Source of the DNA: Gonapodya prolifera JEL478
Taxonomy: Eukaryota; Monoblepharomycota; Monoblepharidomycetes; Monoblepharidales; Gonapodyaceae
Assembly: GCA_001574975.1 (NCBI GenBank)
Contig: KQ965857.1
Coordinates: forward strand, 1-64,000
DNA length: 64,000 bases
Reading direction: 5' to 3'
The notes beneath the pieces were generated by a model, which had not been told where the DNA came from, made no database searches, and was given only the letters and a program-made list of their open reading frames with translations. Below, one piece after another: positions 33,833-45,239 of this stretch; within the stretch, counting starts at the first letter, position 1; each line of letters opens with the position of its first letter. The translations under genes were made by a program, and so were the position numbers.

Positions 33833-35026
33833 AAGGGTCTAGTTATATTATTGCTTTTGCATGACTTGGAATACATTGGATACAATTTATTATTAGAAAA
33901 ACACAGTGGGGGTCTTAATTCACAGGGTGGGTGTCCTGTCTTACATGGGTGGTGTACAAAATGTGACAGCTCCAAGCATCTCTACAAGTTTTGAGTTCCC
34001 TGAAGCAAATTCCCAACCCTTCCATACAGCCTGAATCAAACGTGACGCAAGTTAGGAAGCAGTGAAATAACCACAGCATTGAGATCTTGATGCGGTACCC
34101 AATCTCCAGTCTGCTAGGCACTTTCAACAATGAGGTCAACGTTTGTGTAGCTGTTGTTGTTGATGCCACCAGGAACTTCAACCTAACTGATTTGCCATTT
34201 GAATGCATTTGGCATTTGGTGGCAATATCTTGAGGCTGACCAGGAGGGGTTTGGTCAAAGTGAACATTTGAATCCAAAACTCAATCCCCCAACTCACCAA
34301 TGCCATCATGGAAAATGGAATTGTTCTTTTGCCTCCAAACTCCACATAAGCCCACATACAGACAGATTGAATCTCTTTCATGGCAGCTTTCCCAATAATA
34401 GCTGTAACATGGCATAGTACAAAAGTGAACCATATACCTCAACTGAATAGGCTTGCAAACACCATAACTCACCAATAAGCTTCTCTGTAGTGGGAGCATG
34501 TCCTCTTTGAGGAGTAACAGAGCCTTTCACAGTGGTGCCCCCCAATATCCATCAACAAAGGCCTGCTTCATGGACAAAAGATAAGTACCTGTAAGCCCAC
34601 AACAAATATTTGAATGTCCAAATATGATGGAAACATGGTCACAGCTACCCACCTTCAGTGGCCATTTCCTTTCTAGCTTTCAGGGACTCCAATTAAGTGA
34701 TCGCACAGAAACCTCCCAGATGATTAAGGAGAATGGGTCTCTGGCAAGAGAATTGCTCATTGCCATTGCCCAAGCAACAAGGAAGGAAACAATCTTGGGA
34801 GAAAATTCTAATGTTGAAGTTGTATTCTTAATATGTGTTCGTGTGGTTTGCCTTGACCTATAAAATGGAATAATATCATGACCAATCCAAAAGTCAACCA
34901 CCACAGGCTATGAAATTAATGGAAATTCCATTGAGGGAGGATGATACAGACACATGGAGGATGGGGGAAGGAATGGTGAGACACTCACTTGCAAAGATTA
35001 TACAATTAGACATCCTTGCTACACAA
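33833..35026. other. AT-rich gene-poor stretch
   Basis: No gene is supported. Minus-strand frames around 34180-34500 are protein-like in places but interrupted and unmatched. The block runs into the third terminal-repeat copy. Confidence 0.4.
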
Positions 35027-35256
35027 CCTAGGTGAGCTGCATGAGCCTGTAATCTGCAGGAACGTGTATGTGTAATCAAATATACATAACAAGTTGTAAT
35101 GTGCATGGAACTCACCTGCAGGAACGTGATGCCAAACTTAGGGCATGTCATGCAGGTGTGCACATCTAAACCCACAGCCACAGTAGTGGCACAGCAGCTA
35201 ATACCCAACACTCATACTACTCCATATATTCCACGTTAGTGGATGTCAGTGTGACA
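35027..35256 (-). repeat. Solo-LTR-like terminal repeat, copy 3, with target duplication
   Basis: This is a minus-strand copy of the 240-base TG...CA unit. It is flanked by ATCCT at 35022-35026 and ATCCT at 35257-35261, a perfect 5-base target-site duplication, which is the size LTR retrotransposons make. It is the best evidence that the unit is a solo LTR left by recombination between the two ends of an integrated element. It is a fossil with no internal region. Confidence 0.85.
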
Positions 35257-35261
35257 ATCCT

Positions 35262-36062
35262 GAGCACATTCCAATAGCTGGATGATTGCTTGTACTGTTG
35301 CATTGGGCCAAAGCATTGCAGTCTTTACATCCCACAACTGTTGCAGATGAACAGGGAGCAAGTTCTTCTCAATAAGTTCCCAGCTGTTGTGCCCACAAAT
35401 GCAGTGCATCAAGGCTCAAAGGTATAGTGTTATGGAGGAGTGGTGATGAGACATGTGGCAGCAGGGATGCATTCAGCAACACAGGGTTTTTTTTAGGAAT
35501 ATGGGGTTGTTGCAAAGTTTGGGTACCCATAAGAACCTGACACCCAAGTAATTGTGTTAAACTCACCCTCATGTTTGTCATGTATCACTTGGTGTCATTG
35601 CCGCAGGGTCTGTGGACATGCAACATGGAGATACTGCATGTTGCAACAAATCCTCTCTACCAACACCCAGGGAATGCAGTGGCAACCCACAGTGTGCTGA
35701 TTAAACATTGATTAGATTTGTGGCAAAGTTGGCATAGGGAGGAATGGGGAAACTCACACTATATACGTTTTGGCAGAAGCTATCCGAACGTGAGGACCAA
35801 GGTTGAAGGTTGGCAAAGTCACCCAATTCAATCCAAAATCCAGGGGCTCTTAAAAAAAAGAGTGCCAATCTGTGGAAACAGGGTCAGTCTGTGACAGGTT
35901 TTGTGTGGAGTGGTGGTTTGCTCAGCCACACTTGCCTCGGACACCAAGCAGGCTGGAAGATGCAACAGCAACACAGCAGAGAGCGCAGAAACGTCACTGC
36001 CTTGGGGGAAGGAGGGAAAGGGATTGGACAGGGGTTTCTGGGCTTGCTGTGATGCACACTTA
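35262..36062. other. Spacer between terminal-repeat copies 3 and 4
   Basis: No gene is supported in these 800 bases. Open frames are short and unmatched, and copies 3 and 4 lie in the same orientation on either side. No retroelement protein remnant is recognisable between them. Confidence 0.4.
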
Positions 36063-36543
36063 TGCTACACAACCTAGGTGAGCTGCACAAGCCTGTAATC
36101 TGCAGGAACGTGTATGTGTGATCAAAAATACATAACAAGTTGTAATGTGCATGGAAGTAACCTGCAGGAACGTGATGCCAAACTTAGGGCACGTCCTGCA
36201 GGTACACATATCTAAACCCACAGCCACAGTAGTGGCATAGCAGCTAATACCCAACACTCATACTGTGACACCTGTGAGGTGTCACTATGTGAGAGTAGCA
36301 GGGAAAGCTGATCATGTTGTAATAAGTTCCTGAATACACACACAAAGCACCAATACCATCCCACTTGATCATGGTGTGCGTGGAAGTAAAACTATCTATT
36401 ACTAAACACAGGCTTCTTCTCCCTTCTGTCTGTGCCACCTTTGCCACCACTCAGCTACCACACCTAACCACGAGCGGTAAGCTTGTATGTCACTTGTGAC
36501 ATACTACTCTATATATTCCATGTTAGTGGATGTCAGTGTGACA
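36063..36543 (-). repeat. Solo-LTR-like terminal repeat, copy 4, split by an insertion
   Basis: Fourth copy of the unit, minus strand. Its two parts, 36063-36264 and 36501-36543, together match copy 3. They are separated by a foreign insertion of about 236 bases. No clear target duplication flanks the whole copy. Confidence 0.75.
36265..36500. mobile_element. Short insertion (solo LTR or MITE-like) inside terminal repeat
   Basis: The insertion is bounded by ATACT at 36260-36264 and again at 36501-36505, where the intact copy has it once, so it made a 5-base (possibly 6-base) duplication. It begins GTGACACCT-GTG-AGGTGTCAC, a perfect 9-base inverted repeat with a 3-base loop, and ends in CACTTGTGAC. 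Taking one more base at each side gives TG...CA ends but shortens the duplication to 3 bases, so a solo LTR of a second family and a small non-autonomous element both remain possible. It carries no gene and is younger than the repeat it interrupts. Confidence 0.65.
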
Positions 36544-37558
36544 TCTTGGGCCATCTAACTGATCTGAGACCCCCCCCCAGATAAGTTAGTGGGGCCAAGT
36601 CAGTTCTTTGGTCACCACCCCCACCACTCTCTCTTCTTTCAGAGTATTTTTAAGGATAAAAATCAACTAGCAAGGATACACTAAGAAAGCAAATTAATTC
36701 ACGGAACCTAAGTAATTGACATGTTGGATGGGCCAATGGTGGCACTTCAAAGGTTTGCTGGTTGGATGCCTCCTGAGTCATGTCACAAAAGACCTTACCC
36801 ACTCCCTAAAATCAATGCTGCCACTGTGGTATACCTTAATGCAAGATCTATTTCAGTATTCTGACTATTTCTATGCCTGACACAAAATGTGGTCCTTGCT
36901 ACACATATGGTGTTTCAACTCCAAAGAGAGAGAGTAGCCCACGCAGTGCCCCCTGTGATATGAATGACCATGGCGCTGTGGAGAAACAGTGGTCTGATGG
37001 AGGTCTTGCTCAGTTTTAGTTTGGAAATTCACTCACTTTGACCTGAACATTGTACTCCAAGTGGCATCTTGTATCATACTTGCAGCAGAGCAATAATGAA
37101 CTTTTATCCATCTAATTCAAAGTCTGTCAAGCTTTCTGAATTGTGGACTGAGACCTCCATCATTCAGCATTATATCCTTAAACCCTTTCAGATGAAAAAA
37201 GCCAACATATTTGTTGATTCAAGACCCAAAGAACTTCAAAACACTTGGTATGTCAATCAGGGACCAGACTTTGTTTAATTACTGATCTGGGGAGAGTTTC
37301 TGTGGACGTTTCACTGTTTGGTTAGACCCGTTTCAAAGAACAGCAAGTTGGTTTCATGGTATGCTGCGCTAATGCTCATAGAATGGATGAATATGCTAGA
37401 GGTTGCACAACAATGAACCTGGTTCAGTAATCCTGGTATGGGTGCCAGTTTGAACTTTGAACTTTGAACTTTGAATGAAGGACAGTTTCTTCTCAGTTTC
37501 AGGTGAACCAAGTGCTGAATATCCTTCTTTTACAGTTCCACATATTACATGAAGTGCA
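36544..37558. other. AT-rich gene-poor stretch with short tandem repeat
   Basis: No gene is supported. A cytosine run lies near 36570-36580, and a heptamer (TTTGAAC) is repeated about three times at 37449-37474. Nothing else is recognised. Confidence 0.45.
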
Positions 37559-37830
37559 TTAATTTTGCTTCCTGTTTCCCAAACACCAGAGCAATTTTTG
37601 ATGGCGGGCTAGGTCGCTCTTGTATTTTATTGTTGCACCACAAAAGAGGCACTTGAAAGAATTGTGCACTTTGAGATGCCTGTGAGATACACACATTGCT
37701 CGCTTTTCTTTGAATACAAACTCGTGCCACCAAGAAAATGAGTGACATGCGAACACACCACTTCATCTGGTCCTTTCACCCAAACGCCCACTGGCAAATT
37801 GGACAGTTATAAGAAGCCGTCCGGTTGTGG
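37559..37830 (-). pseudogene. Zinc-finger fragment
   Basis: The minus strand reads FKCLFCGATIKYKSDLARHQ followed by a cysteine, a C2H2/C2HC-like finger. A second C-x2-C pair upstream (YNCPICQWAFG, about 37800-37830) lies in a different frame. No start codon or convincing splice joins them, so this is read as the remnant of a small zinc-finger gene. A short spliced gene cannot be excluded. Confidence 0.35.
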
Positions 37831-37905
37831 CTGAGATGTGTGTTATGTAGCAAAAGTTTAATAGATTGAATCAAGCTGAGACAAAGGGGCGATGCACCAC
37901 CTACT

Positions 37906-39540
37906 TCATTGTCTGATGTCTCTCAAGTGACCACTTGTGCTGAAAATCCCGCTGGCACGGCACACAAGAGTACGCTTTAATCTGTGAATATGCATTGATT
38001 CCGGAGGGGTTAGGGATGTTGAACATGGTCCGTGAGAACGAACCAACACGGTCGAAATGGTGGAACGACTGCTGAACTCACCGGTCTGGGCATTTCTGAG
38101 CCGATGGAAGCGTTTTTCGATGTTTTCCGAGTGTTTTCCCCGCCAATGAGCCAAGTTTTCCATCGGGAAGCCAGAGGTGTGAGAACGGCCACGGATGGTG
38201 AACAGGCCGGAATAGGGCCGATGAGAGGCGTAGCGCGAGGGATTGAGCTTCTCTGAAGTAATTGAGACAATGCGCGGCGCCTTACTCGAGTTTTTGTGAT
38301 TTGAAACGTTGATCGAATGGAAATGTTGGAAGTTGCGCCAACAACTGCAGAGATTTGCCCACCTGTTCCCACCACCAAAATCACTACAATACGACGTTTG
38401 ACTTTTTTCAAAGCAATGCAAAAACATATTATTGACTTTACCTGGTGTTAACGCCTGGAGTCCTGTCTTCACTGCCTTGACCAACTCCCCCTCCGTCCTC
38501 GGACACGCCCGTCTCACATAACTCTGCTTAATGACACTAAAGGCATGCTCGACGGGGTTGAGCACGGGACAGTAGGGGGATGTATAGCAAAGGTTGACTC
38601 CAATACTCTCCGCTGTCTCCGCAATTGTTGGCACCCCATTTTCCACACAGGCGTTGGTAGCCTTGTGGAAGCGAGCGTTATCCAGTGCCAAATCGAATCG
38701 TCCATCCACAGAGGTAGACTGTTTCAATGCTGTTGGAAATCAACAGCATTCCCATAGCCTTCTTGAGCGACCACGCAACGACAGGAGATTCGGATGGAAG
38801 AGTCGAAACAGTCTGGGTATTGGTGGATTTGTCTTCTGCAAGGACCGTTCTCGTCGTCCTCTCTTCATCCATAGCAGTTCCAGACGGAGGGATCGGTCCC
38901 AGAGCGCCGGCGTCCACTTGTCCAACGGGTAATGAGTCAGTCGCGTCAGACCATCAGGAGTGAAACGAAGGCACAGGGAGAGCGAATAGTGTGCCTTGCC
39001 CTTCGACTTGGGTTTCTCGAAGCGAGCAGGCTGCCCGTTCTTGGAGTAGCCGTATTGAGGTGCTTCATCAAGTTTGAAGCCACTCTCGTCCATGGCTATC
39101 CAAGTGTCTCGAGTCAAGTTCCACATTTGTCTTTGAAACGTCGCAAACTCCTCCTCCCTTCCACGTGCTTCTGTTGCCACATAGGTGAGTTACTTTCTGG
39201 TGATGTCGTGCCTCTTCAAGATGTTGATGATGCTCTGCTGCGTCAAGGTGATTCCAAACGTTTCGGATACCCACTTGACAGCATCGCATTGGCGTCTTGC
39301 TGGATCCATCGACATCCAATCACAAATCTTGTCCTCCAGATCCTCAGTGCACTTCCTTTTCCTACCTCGGGTTTCCGGTCTGTCGTCCAGAAAGTTCTCC
39401 TCCTCAGCATGCAACCAGTTGCAGATGGTCTTGCAGGTAACGTCAAATGCTTCCGCCAAAAGATCCACCTTTACATCTCCTTTCGCTCGAAGTAGTCTGC
39501 AGGACCGGATGCACCTAACCATATGTCTTGTTGGTTTCAT
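37906..39540 (-). mobile_element. Tc1/mariner (IS630) superfamily transposase, broken
   Basis: The N-terminus (MKPTRHMV at about 39540) has a helix-turn-helix region (AEAFDVTCKTICNWLHAEEE), an arginine-rich linker (RGRKRK) and a second helix-turn-helix ending ILKRHDITRK. The catalytic core shows the three acidic blocks: IAMDESGFKLDEAP near 39080, DLALDNARFHKATNAC near 38680, and CPVLNPVEHAFSVIKQ near 38570. A TAA at about 39185 interrupts the frame exactly where the family reads K-L-T-Y; reading continues in the same frame after it. A frame change lies between the first and second catalytic blocks (about 38730-38900), either a small intron or a frameshift. I could not find terminal inverted repeats or a TA duplication. 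It is an old, inactive DNA transposon. Confidence 0.85.
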
Positions 39541-39595
39541 GGAATGTGAAGGACATTTCTGGTTCCCCAAACGAGCCTGACCGCAGCACACACCA

Positions 39596-42500
39596 ATGCT
39601 CGGACTCATGCGGGCCCTGCTCGCCGCCATCGTTGTCGTGTGTCTGGGTGGGAGCGCGAATGCAATCTTCAAGGACCAAGTCGGACTTTTTGACTGGTAC
39701 GAGCGACTGCTATCGATTCATTTATTGGAATGAAACTGACACGACATCAAAGGCACAAGGAGTTGGTCGGGATTCCGTCTCGACACTTCTTCCGGGAGGT
39801 CAATCGCAACCCCTTCCTCTTTGTGGCAACGGAACGTAACGTTATAGCTGGGCTTTCCGCGACGTCTGGTGATATTCGTGGGTTTGGAATCGTTCACTAA
39901 ATTCCCGTGCAGTTTTTCTCACCCTTTCGGGCGGAACATATATATAGAGTGGAGACATGTTATTGATGACGAGGAATTGTGGGATTTCCAAGGATTTGGT
40001 GGTGGTAAGATGTTTGTCGAAAGCGCGAGATGGCACAAACCAACTTTGAACACCAATCGTCCAGCGGTCTTGGCTGCTTCAGGCTCGGACCCTGTTCGAG
40101 TTCGAGCGTGGGATATGCTGTCCGGGACCTTTCTCTGGGAATACACGCCGACAAACGAAGGGACAGTGACCTCTGCCACAATGTCACGGAAGGACGAAAG
40201 CAAGATAACATTGACGACAAATCTGGACACTGTTGTTCTGCAGCTGAGGAATGGAGTGGTGCCTTCATCGACAACAGCCGAGGTAATCGACAAGAACCGC
40301 AAACGCTATTTTCATCGTTTTCACCATATGCTTGCAGAAGGCACGAAACCCGGAACCCGATACCACACAACCTCTCCCTCAAATGACATTGAAAGTCAAC
40401 TTGGACGGCACAATAGAGGTGCACGACAACGGGAAATTCCTCTGGGAGCGTGATGAGAGCTTGGCCATGGCTGTGGACGCGCTGTTTGTGGATTTGCCCG
40501 AGGAGGAGATGTTCTCCCTGGAACACACTGAACTTGGTGAGATCGGGGCGAAATCCGCGGCATATCTGTCGTTTGGCTAAATTGATAACAACCGTCAGAT
40601 GGAGCGGAGGGGGCATCACCTCTGGAGCGCTACTCCAAACGTTGGTCACGACACTTGGCAAAACTGATGGTGAGGACTTCGCTCTGATGCCCATCCTATA
40701 CCGGTCGAACTTTATCTTGGGTTTCCAGGCTCTCACTCCACTGGACATAACGTCTCGCTTCTGGGGAGCCCCTCGAGAGAAAACGTCGGTCCTCTACCGG
40801 GACGCTTTTGGGTTCCGGAAAATTGCCGTTGTCCTTTCGAGAAACGGCAAAGTTGTTGGCTTCGACACGGAGGGTGGAAGCGTGGTGTGGAGCGTGCACC
40901 TGGGCGGAGAGCAATTCGAAGGCAGAAGGCTGGAGATCTTGAGGTCTACCGCGGTGAAGTTCCCACCCATTCTTGCTGTCGTGGGGAACAGTGGCCAGGT
41001 AAGTCCTCAGTTTTGCAGAAAAGGCTTCATGGCACGATGCGAAAACCTTGATTATCAGTCTGCGACAACAATTCGTCTGCTCAACGGGATCACGGGTGAA
41101 GATTTCACCGCTGATACAGACCCTTTCAAGCAAGCCACTACAACGGTTGACGCCAAAGTAGCCAGCATTATTAAACTCCCGATAGAAGAGCCTCATGAGC
41201 GAACTCACGTACTCGCTCTTCTGGACACAGATTCGAAAGTATGTTTGCAATGTTTTTCACTGCTTTTCTTCCGTACGGTTTTCTCAATGTTGTTTGTTTC
41301 CTTCAGGTTCATCTCTTCCCCAACACGGCAGAGACCCGCGCCGCATTCGCCGAATTCTCCCCGTCATACTATTTCTACGAACAAAACCAGAACAATGGCT
41401 TGTTGGGTAGGCAAGCAGTGATTGATGACAACGACGGAGCCGTAAGTTTGCTTTTGGGAAATTTTCTCTCATCATTTTCACACCAGTTTGATTGACAAGG
41501 TTATTGACACGAGAGAAACCTGGAGGGTCAACTTTGCTCCCGGTGAATCAATCACCGTCTTGGGGACACCGTGGAATGGTCGCGTTGCGTCCGTTGGGCG
41601 GGTCCTTGGAAACCGCTCTGTTCTCTACAAGTACTTAAACCCCAACCTCCTGGCTGTTGCCACTCATCGCAAGACACCTCAACCCCAAGCTTCGTTGTAC
41701 CTCGTCGACACAGTCAAGGGGGCTGTTCAGTACGCAGCTTCGTATTCGGTGGGAGCAGATGCCGAAAGCCAACCAAACTACGGACACCACCTGGTTCAGT
41801 GGGAGAACGTGGTTTTATTTAGTTACTGGAACTCGGGTGGATTTGAGAAACGAGACGATGACCGAGTGGAACCCCCTCCAATTGAACCCGCGCAAGAAGG
41901 AGGTGAAAAGAAGCGCAAAAGGCGCCGGCGCCGGCGAGATACCAGGGCGAAAGCTCAGGAGCTTGTTGTCCTCGAAGTTTTCGAGAGCGAGTTTGTTGAT
42001 AAGCGGATCGAAAGGTTGGTTGCTTATGTATTCATCTCCATTTCTTGCTGAAGGCATCACCCCTCAAATCATAGCCGCAATTTCTCCTCTTTCGAGAATG
42101 GAGAGCCTTACGTTGCAGCACAAGCATACGTGTTCCCCTCTGCAATTTCGTCTGTTGGAGTCACACAGACACACGCCGGTATTACCACACGGGAAGTTCT
42201 CTTTGGACTGCCATCAGGCCAAATCGTCGGAGTTAACAAGAAGCAACTGGATCCAAGACGACCTATTGGCAACCCATCGGCGGACGACAAGGAGGAGGGT
42301 CTCTTGCCGTATAATCCACTCATCGCTCTCAACCCGAAGGATGTGGCCAATTACTACTTGAAGGTTGGACAATAATGTATTGTGGAGCCGCAAGAGTGAT
42401 TCTGATGTGTTCCCATCCTTTTTAAGGTCCTTGGCATTGAGCACATTGTGTCATCCCCGGCCTTCTTGGAGTCAACATCCCTGGTACTCGGCTACGGCCT

Positions 42501-42734
42501 GGATCTGTTCTACACCCGCCGCAATCCTTCTAAGACTTTCGATGTATTGAGCGAGGACTTCAACCGAGTGGCATTGCTCGGTACTATCGCAGCGCTTGTT
42601 GTGGGGATTGCTGTGGGGAGGCACATTGTACGTGACAACGATCGTGATTGTTTCTTGCGTGATGCCACTATCTAGTACATTCTATTTTCTCCTTCCAGTC
42701 CCAGCAGAAAAAGCTCCGTGATGCATGGATATAG
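39596..42734 (+). CDS. EMC1: ER membrane protein complex subunit 1 (EMC1)
   Basis: This is the largest lumenal subunit of the EMC, the insertase for tail-anchored and multi-pass proteins. A signal peptide, MRALLAAIVVVCLGGSANA, precedes IFKDQVGLFDWHKELVG. Then come the beta-propeller PQQ-like parts (VATERNVIAGLSATSGDI, RAWDMLSGTFLWEYT, VVGFDTEGGSVVWSVHL), RVLGNRSVLYKYLNPNLLAV, the DUF1620 region with SLVLGYGLDLFYTRRNPSK, and a final membrane segment ending KKLRDAWI, as in other EMC1 proteins. Exon 1 is 39596-39696, exon 2 is 39753-39877, exon 3 starts at 39948, and about nine follow. An unusual insert at about 41870-41960 carries a Lys/Arg run (KKRKRRRRRRDTRAK) before LVVLEVFES. The start codon lies about 56 bases from the transposase start, and the stop 32 bases from the COQ8 stop. 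Confidence 0.93.
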
Positions 42735-42766
42735 ACAAAATTGTTAATAATCTATCAACACCGTCC

Positions 42767-45185
42767 TCAGTTCGCTGACTTGTACCGCCTGTATACATCC
42801 TCAAACATGTCCCTGCACGCCACCCTACTCCTTAGCTTCGCACATAGCAAAAATGCCCCCGACAGCTTTCTGTGAAGCGAGTAAGTTTCCTCTGGTGGTG
42901 GGGTGAGACGATACCGCATCATGGTAGGAATAAGACCCTTCACTTCGGCAGTTACGTCCTGATCACCGAAATCGTACATTCGAGGGGAAAGATGCGAGAA
43001 AGGCCGTCCAAGGTGAAGCACCGTGTCTGTGTGTGCGTTGACCATAACCTGCCACAAACCCACATTGTCAATGTTCGTAATACCTAGCGCATGATTCCGT
43101 CCAACTCACTTCCGTCTCCATTCCCGTAAGAAATCCTAACTTTGTGGACCATTCCACGACTCCCTTCCTATCTCCTGTTGCGGCAGCGTGAAGAACCTCG
43201 AGATACGCATCGGTGAATACGGTGGAGAAGGTACGAGCCGAGCCAAAGTCGACGAGGTAGATCTTGCACATGAGATAGCCAAAAGAGATTGTGGAAAGAG
43301 CCAACAGAAGAAGGAAGAACGTCCACAAACCTTTTCGGACACCTCGTCGTACAAGAAGTTCGTCCAGTTGGGATCCGTCTGCATGAATCGGTACGAAAAC
43401 AGCTCGTGCAGGCAAAGCTCAAGCATGCGTTCGCCAATCTGGTTTCGCAGGCGGAGTTGTTTGAGTCTTATGTCTTTTCAAAGACACCCAGAATAGAAAT
43501 GCGAGGGACTCACCAAGTCTCTCGTCCTTTGATCAGCTTCTGCCATTTTGTGTACAGGAACACCAGGCACAAACTCGCTCACCAACACCTTTTTGGTGGA
43601 CAGGTTGCGGAACACCCTGGGTACGGCGAAATGGGGATCTCTTTGTCCGAGGAGTTCCGCAAAAGCCTCCATATTGTCCGCTTCCCTCGTGTAGTCCACC
43701 TCCCACGACAGCTCTCTCCGCGCAACCGCAATACTTTTATCCAGGTATAGTCCTCTAGGTAGCAGGTTTCCCAACAGGAGAAGGGATTTGAGCGAATCCA
43801 GATCTGAGTCTATTGATTCCGCCACTCCCGGATATTGCACTTTGACCGCCACACGTTGACCCGAAGGGAGAACGGCCGAATGAACTTGACCCATGGAAGC
43901 GGCTGCAAACGGGATAGTATCAAACGAGGAGAAGAGCGTTGGCCAGTCCTCGCCTAATTCGGCGCGGAGAACTTGCTGGGATTGAGAATAAACGGAAATT
44001 TCAGGGCCCACCAACGTCAGTGAAAGAGCTGAAAACGGTCCAGAAAAGTAGGACTGAGCATTTGCACGAACCTGAAGTTGGGATTCGGGCATGAAATTTG
44101 CTGCATTTTGAACACGGAGAAGTATCGCTTCAATTTCTGGTGGGAGCATTACGTTGTCTGTTTAAGAGAATGGCTTATGAGGTGGGACATGTCCGGGAAA
44201 AGAATACTACATATTGGTTCTCAAAGTAATAACTAACCTTGTATGCTGAACATCTGGCCAAGCTTGAGCGCGGCCCCTCGCATTCGAGAAAGGCGCTTCA
44301 CTATCCGCTCTACATTTTGGGGGCTCATAAGAGCGTTTGGAGCTGTAAATGTGGTTCGAGTCGATTTTGAAAGCCTGGTGTCAGGTATTCCGGGAGGTAG
44401 GGGACAGGGTCTCACCGTTTGATCCAACACCTATCGATCGCCGAACAGCCTCTGTTGCAGTTCCAACGGCCACACCCGCAAAGAGGTCTGAATTCAATAG
44501 GCAGTGATGTGAAAGAGTTCTTCGTGTGGTGATGTGAGTATACACACTTCCGTAGTGCCAAAGCCTCGAAAGGCGTGACGCCGGCACCCTCGCCGACGTC
44601 ATAGCCGCCTACGAAAGCAACCAAAGGCGTAATTTATTGGTAATTTTGATACGATTCGTCTCTGCGACTCACGTTGGTCCTCGATACTTCTTCCCGCTGC
44701 ACATTATCAAATCCTCCACCATCCATGACAGCGGTTACATTGTCCCCCCGAGAGTTTTCAACATTGCCCGTATCAATTTCATTGTATTGGTTCGCCTGTT
44801 GCATTTCCGACACGTTCGCAGTCTCCGGTCTGGCATCACTGGTACTTCCATCCACAGCACCACTGAATGGATGGACAGTGGAGCCATCAGTCCCAGGGTC
44901 ACTTTCCACGCTTTCCCTATCTTCATTTTGTGCGTTATTCCGTGCTCCTTGAGTTGCTTCCGTCCCACGTACTCCTTGGAATCCAGCTCTCACAGATGTT
45001 GCGACTGCAACGCGAACACTCGACGTGCGCCAGACAAACGCAGCCTCGTTTGCCACATTTTGTGCGCCGATGTTCACGATTCTCTGCGTCGCCTGTGCGA
45101 GCATAAGAAGTTCGGCGACATGCATCACAACAAGCTGACGTGTTGGGTGGGGACATTGAGGCCACAGACTCTGAGAGGAAGGCAT
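42767..45185 (-). CDS. COQ8: Mitochondrial atypical kinase COQ8 (ABC1/ADCK3 family)
   Basis: This is a UbiB-family ATPase/kinase supporting coenzyme Q assembly on the mitochondrial inner membrane. A long N-terminal part rich in Asn/Gln/Glu (to about residue 175) precedes [14 protein letters not shown] joined to [20 protein letters not shown]. Next are the KxGQ motif [23 protein letters not shown] (alanine-rich nucleotide loop), [45 protein letters not shown] and VDFGSART. The C-terminus [20 protein letters not shown] is near-universal in the family. The start [17 protein letters not shown] at 45185 is the first in-frame ATG; its Arg/His-rich beginning fits import but is not strong. The start is only 54 bases from the SIN1 stop on the same strand, so its promoter probably lies inside SIN1. 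Confidence 0.92.
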
Positions 45186-45239
45186 CTTTCTTCAAAAGCC
45201 TAGCAACAAGAAAATTCATTGGGGTAACTATTCGTCAAA

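Noticed and set aside
37900-39600. Terminal inverted repeats for the Tc1/mariner element
   Set aside because: Sequences near 37870-37910 and 39541-39600 were compared by eye and show no convincing inverted match.
44637-45203. Plus-strand open frame of 188 codons
   Set aside because: It is the antisense of the COQ8 N-terminal exon, whose own frame joins cleanly to the conserved kinase exons. It has no family match.
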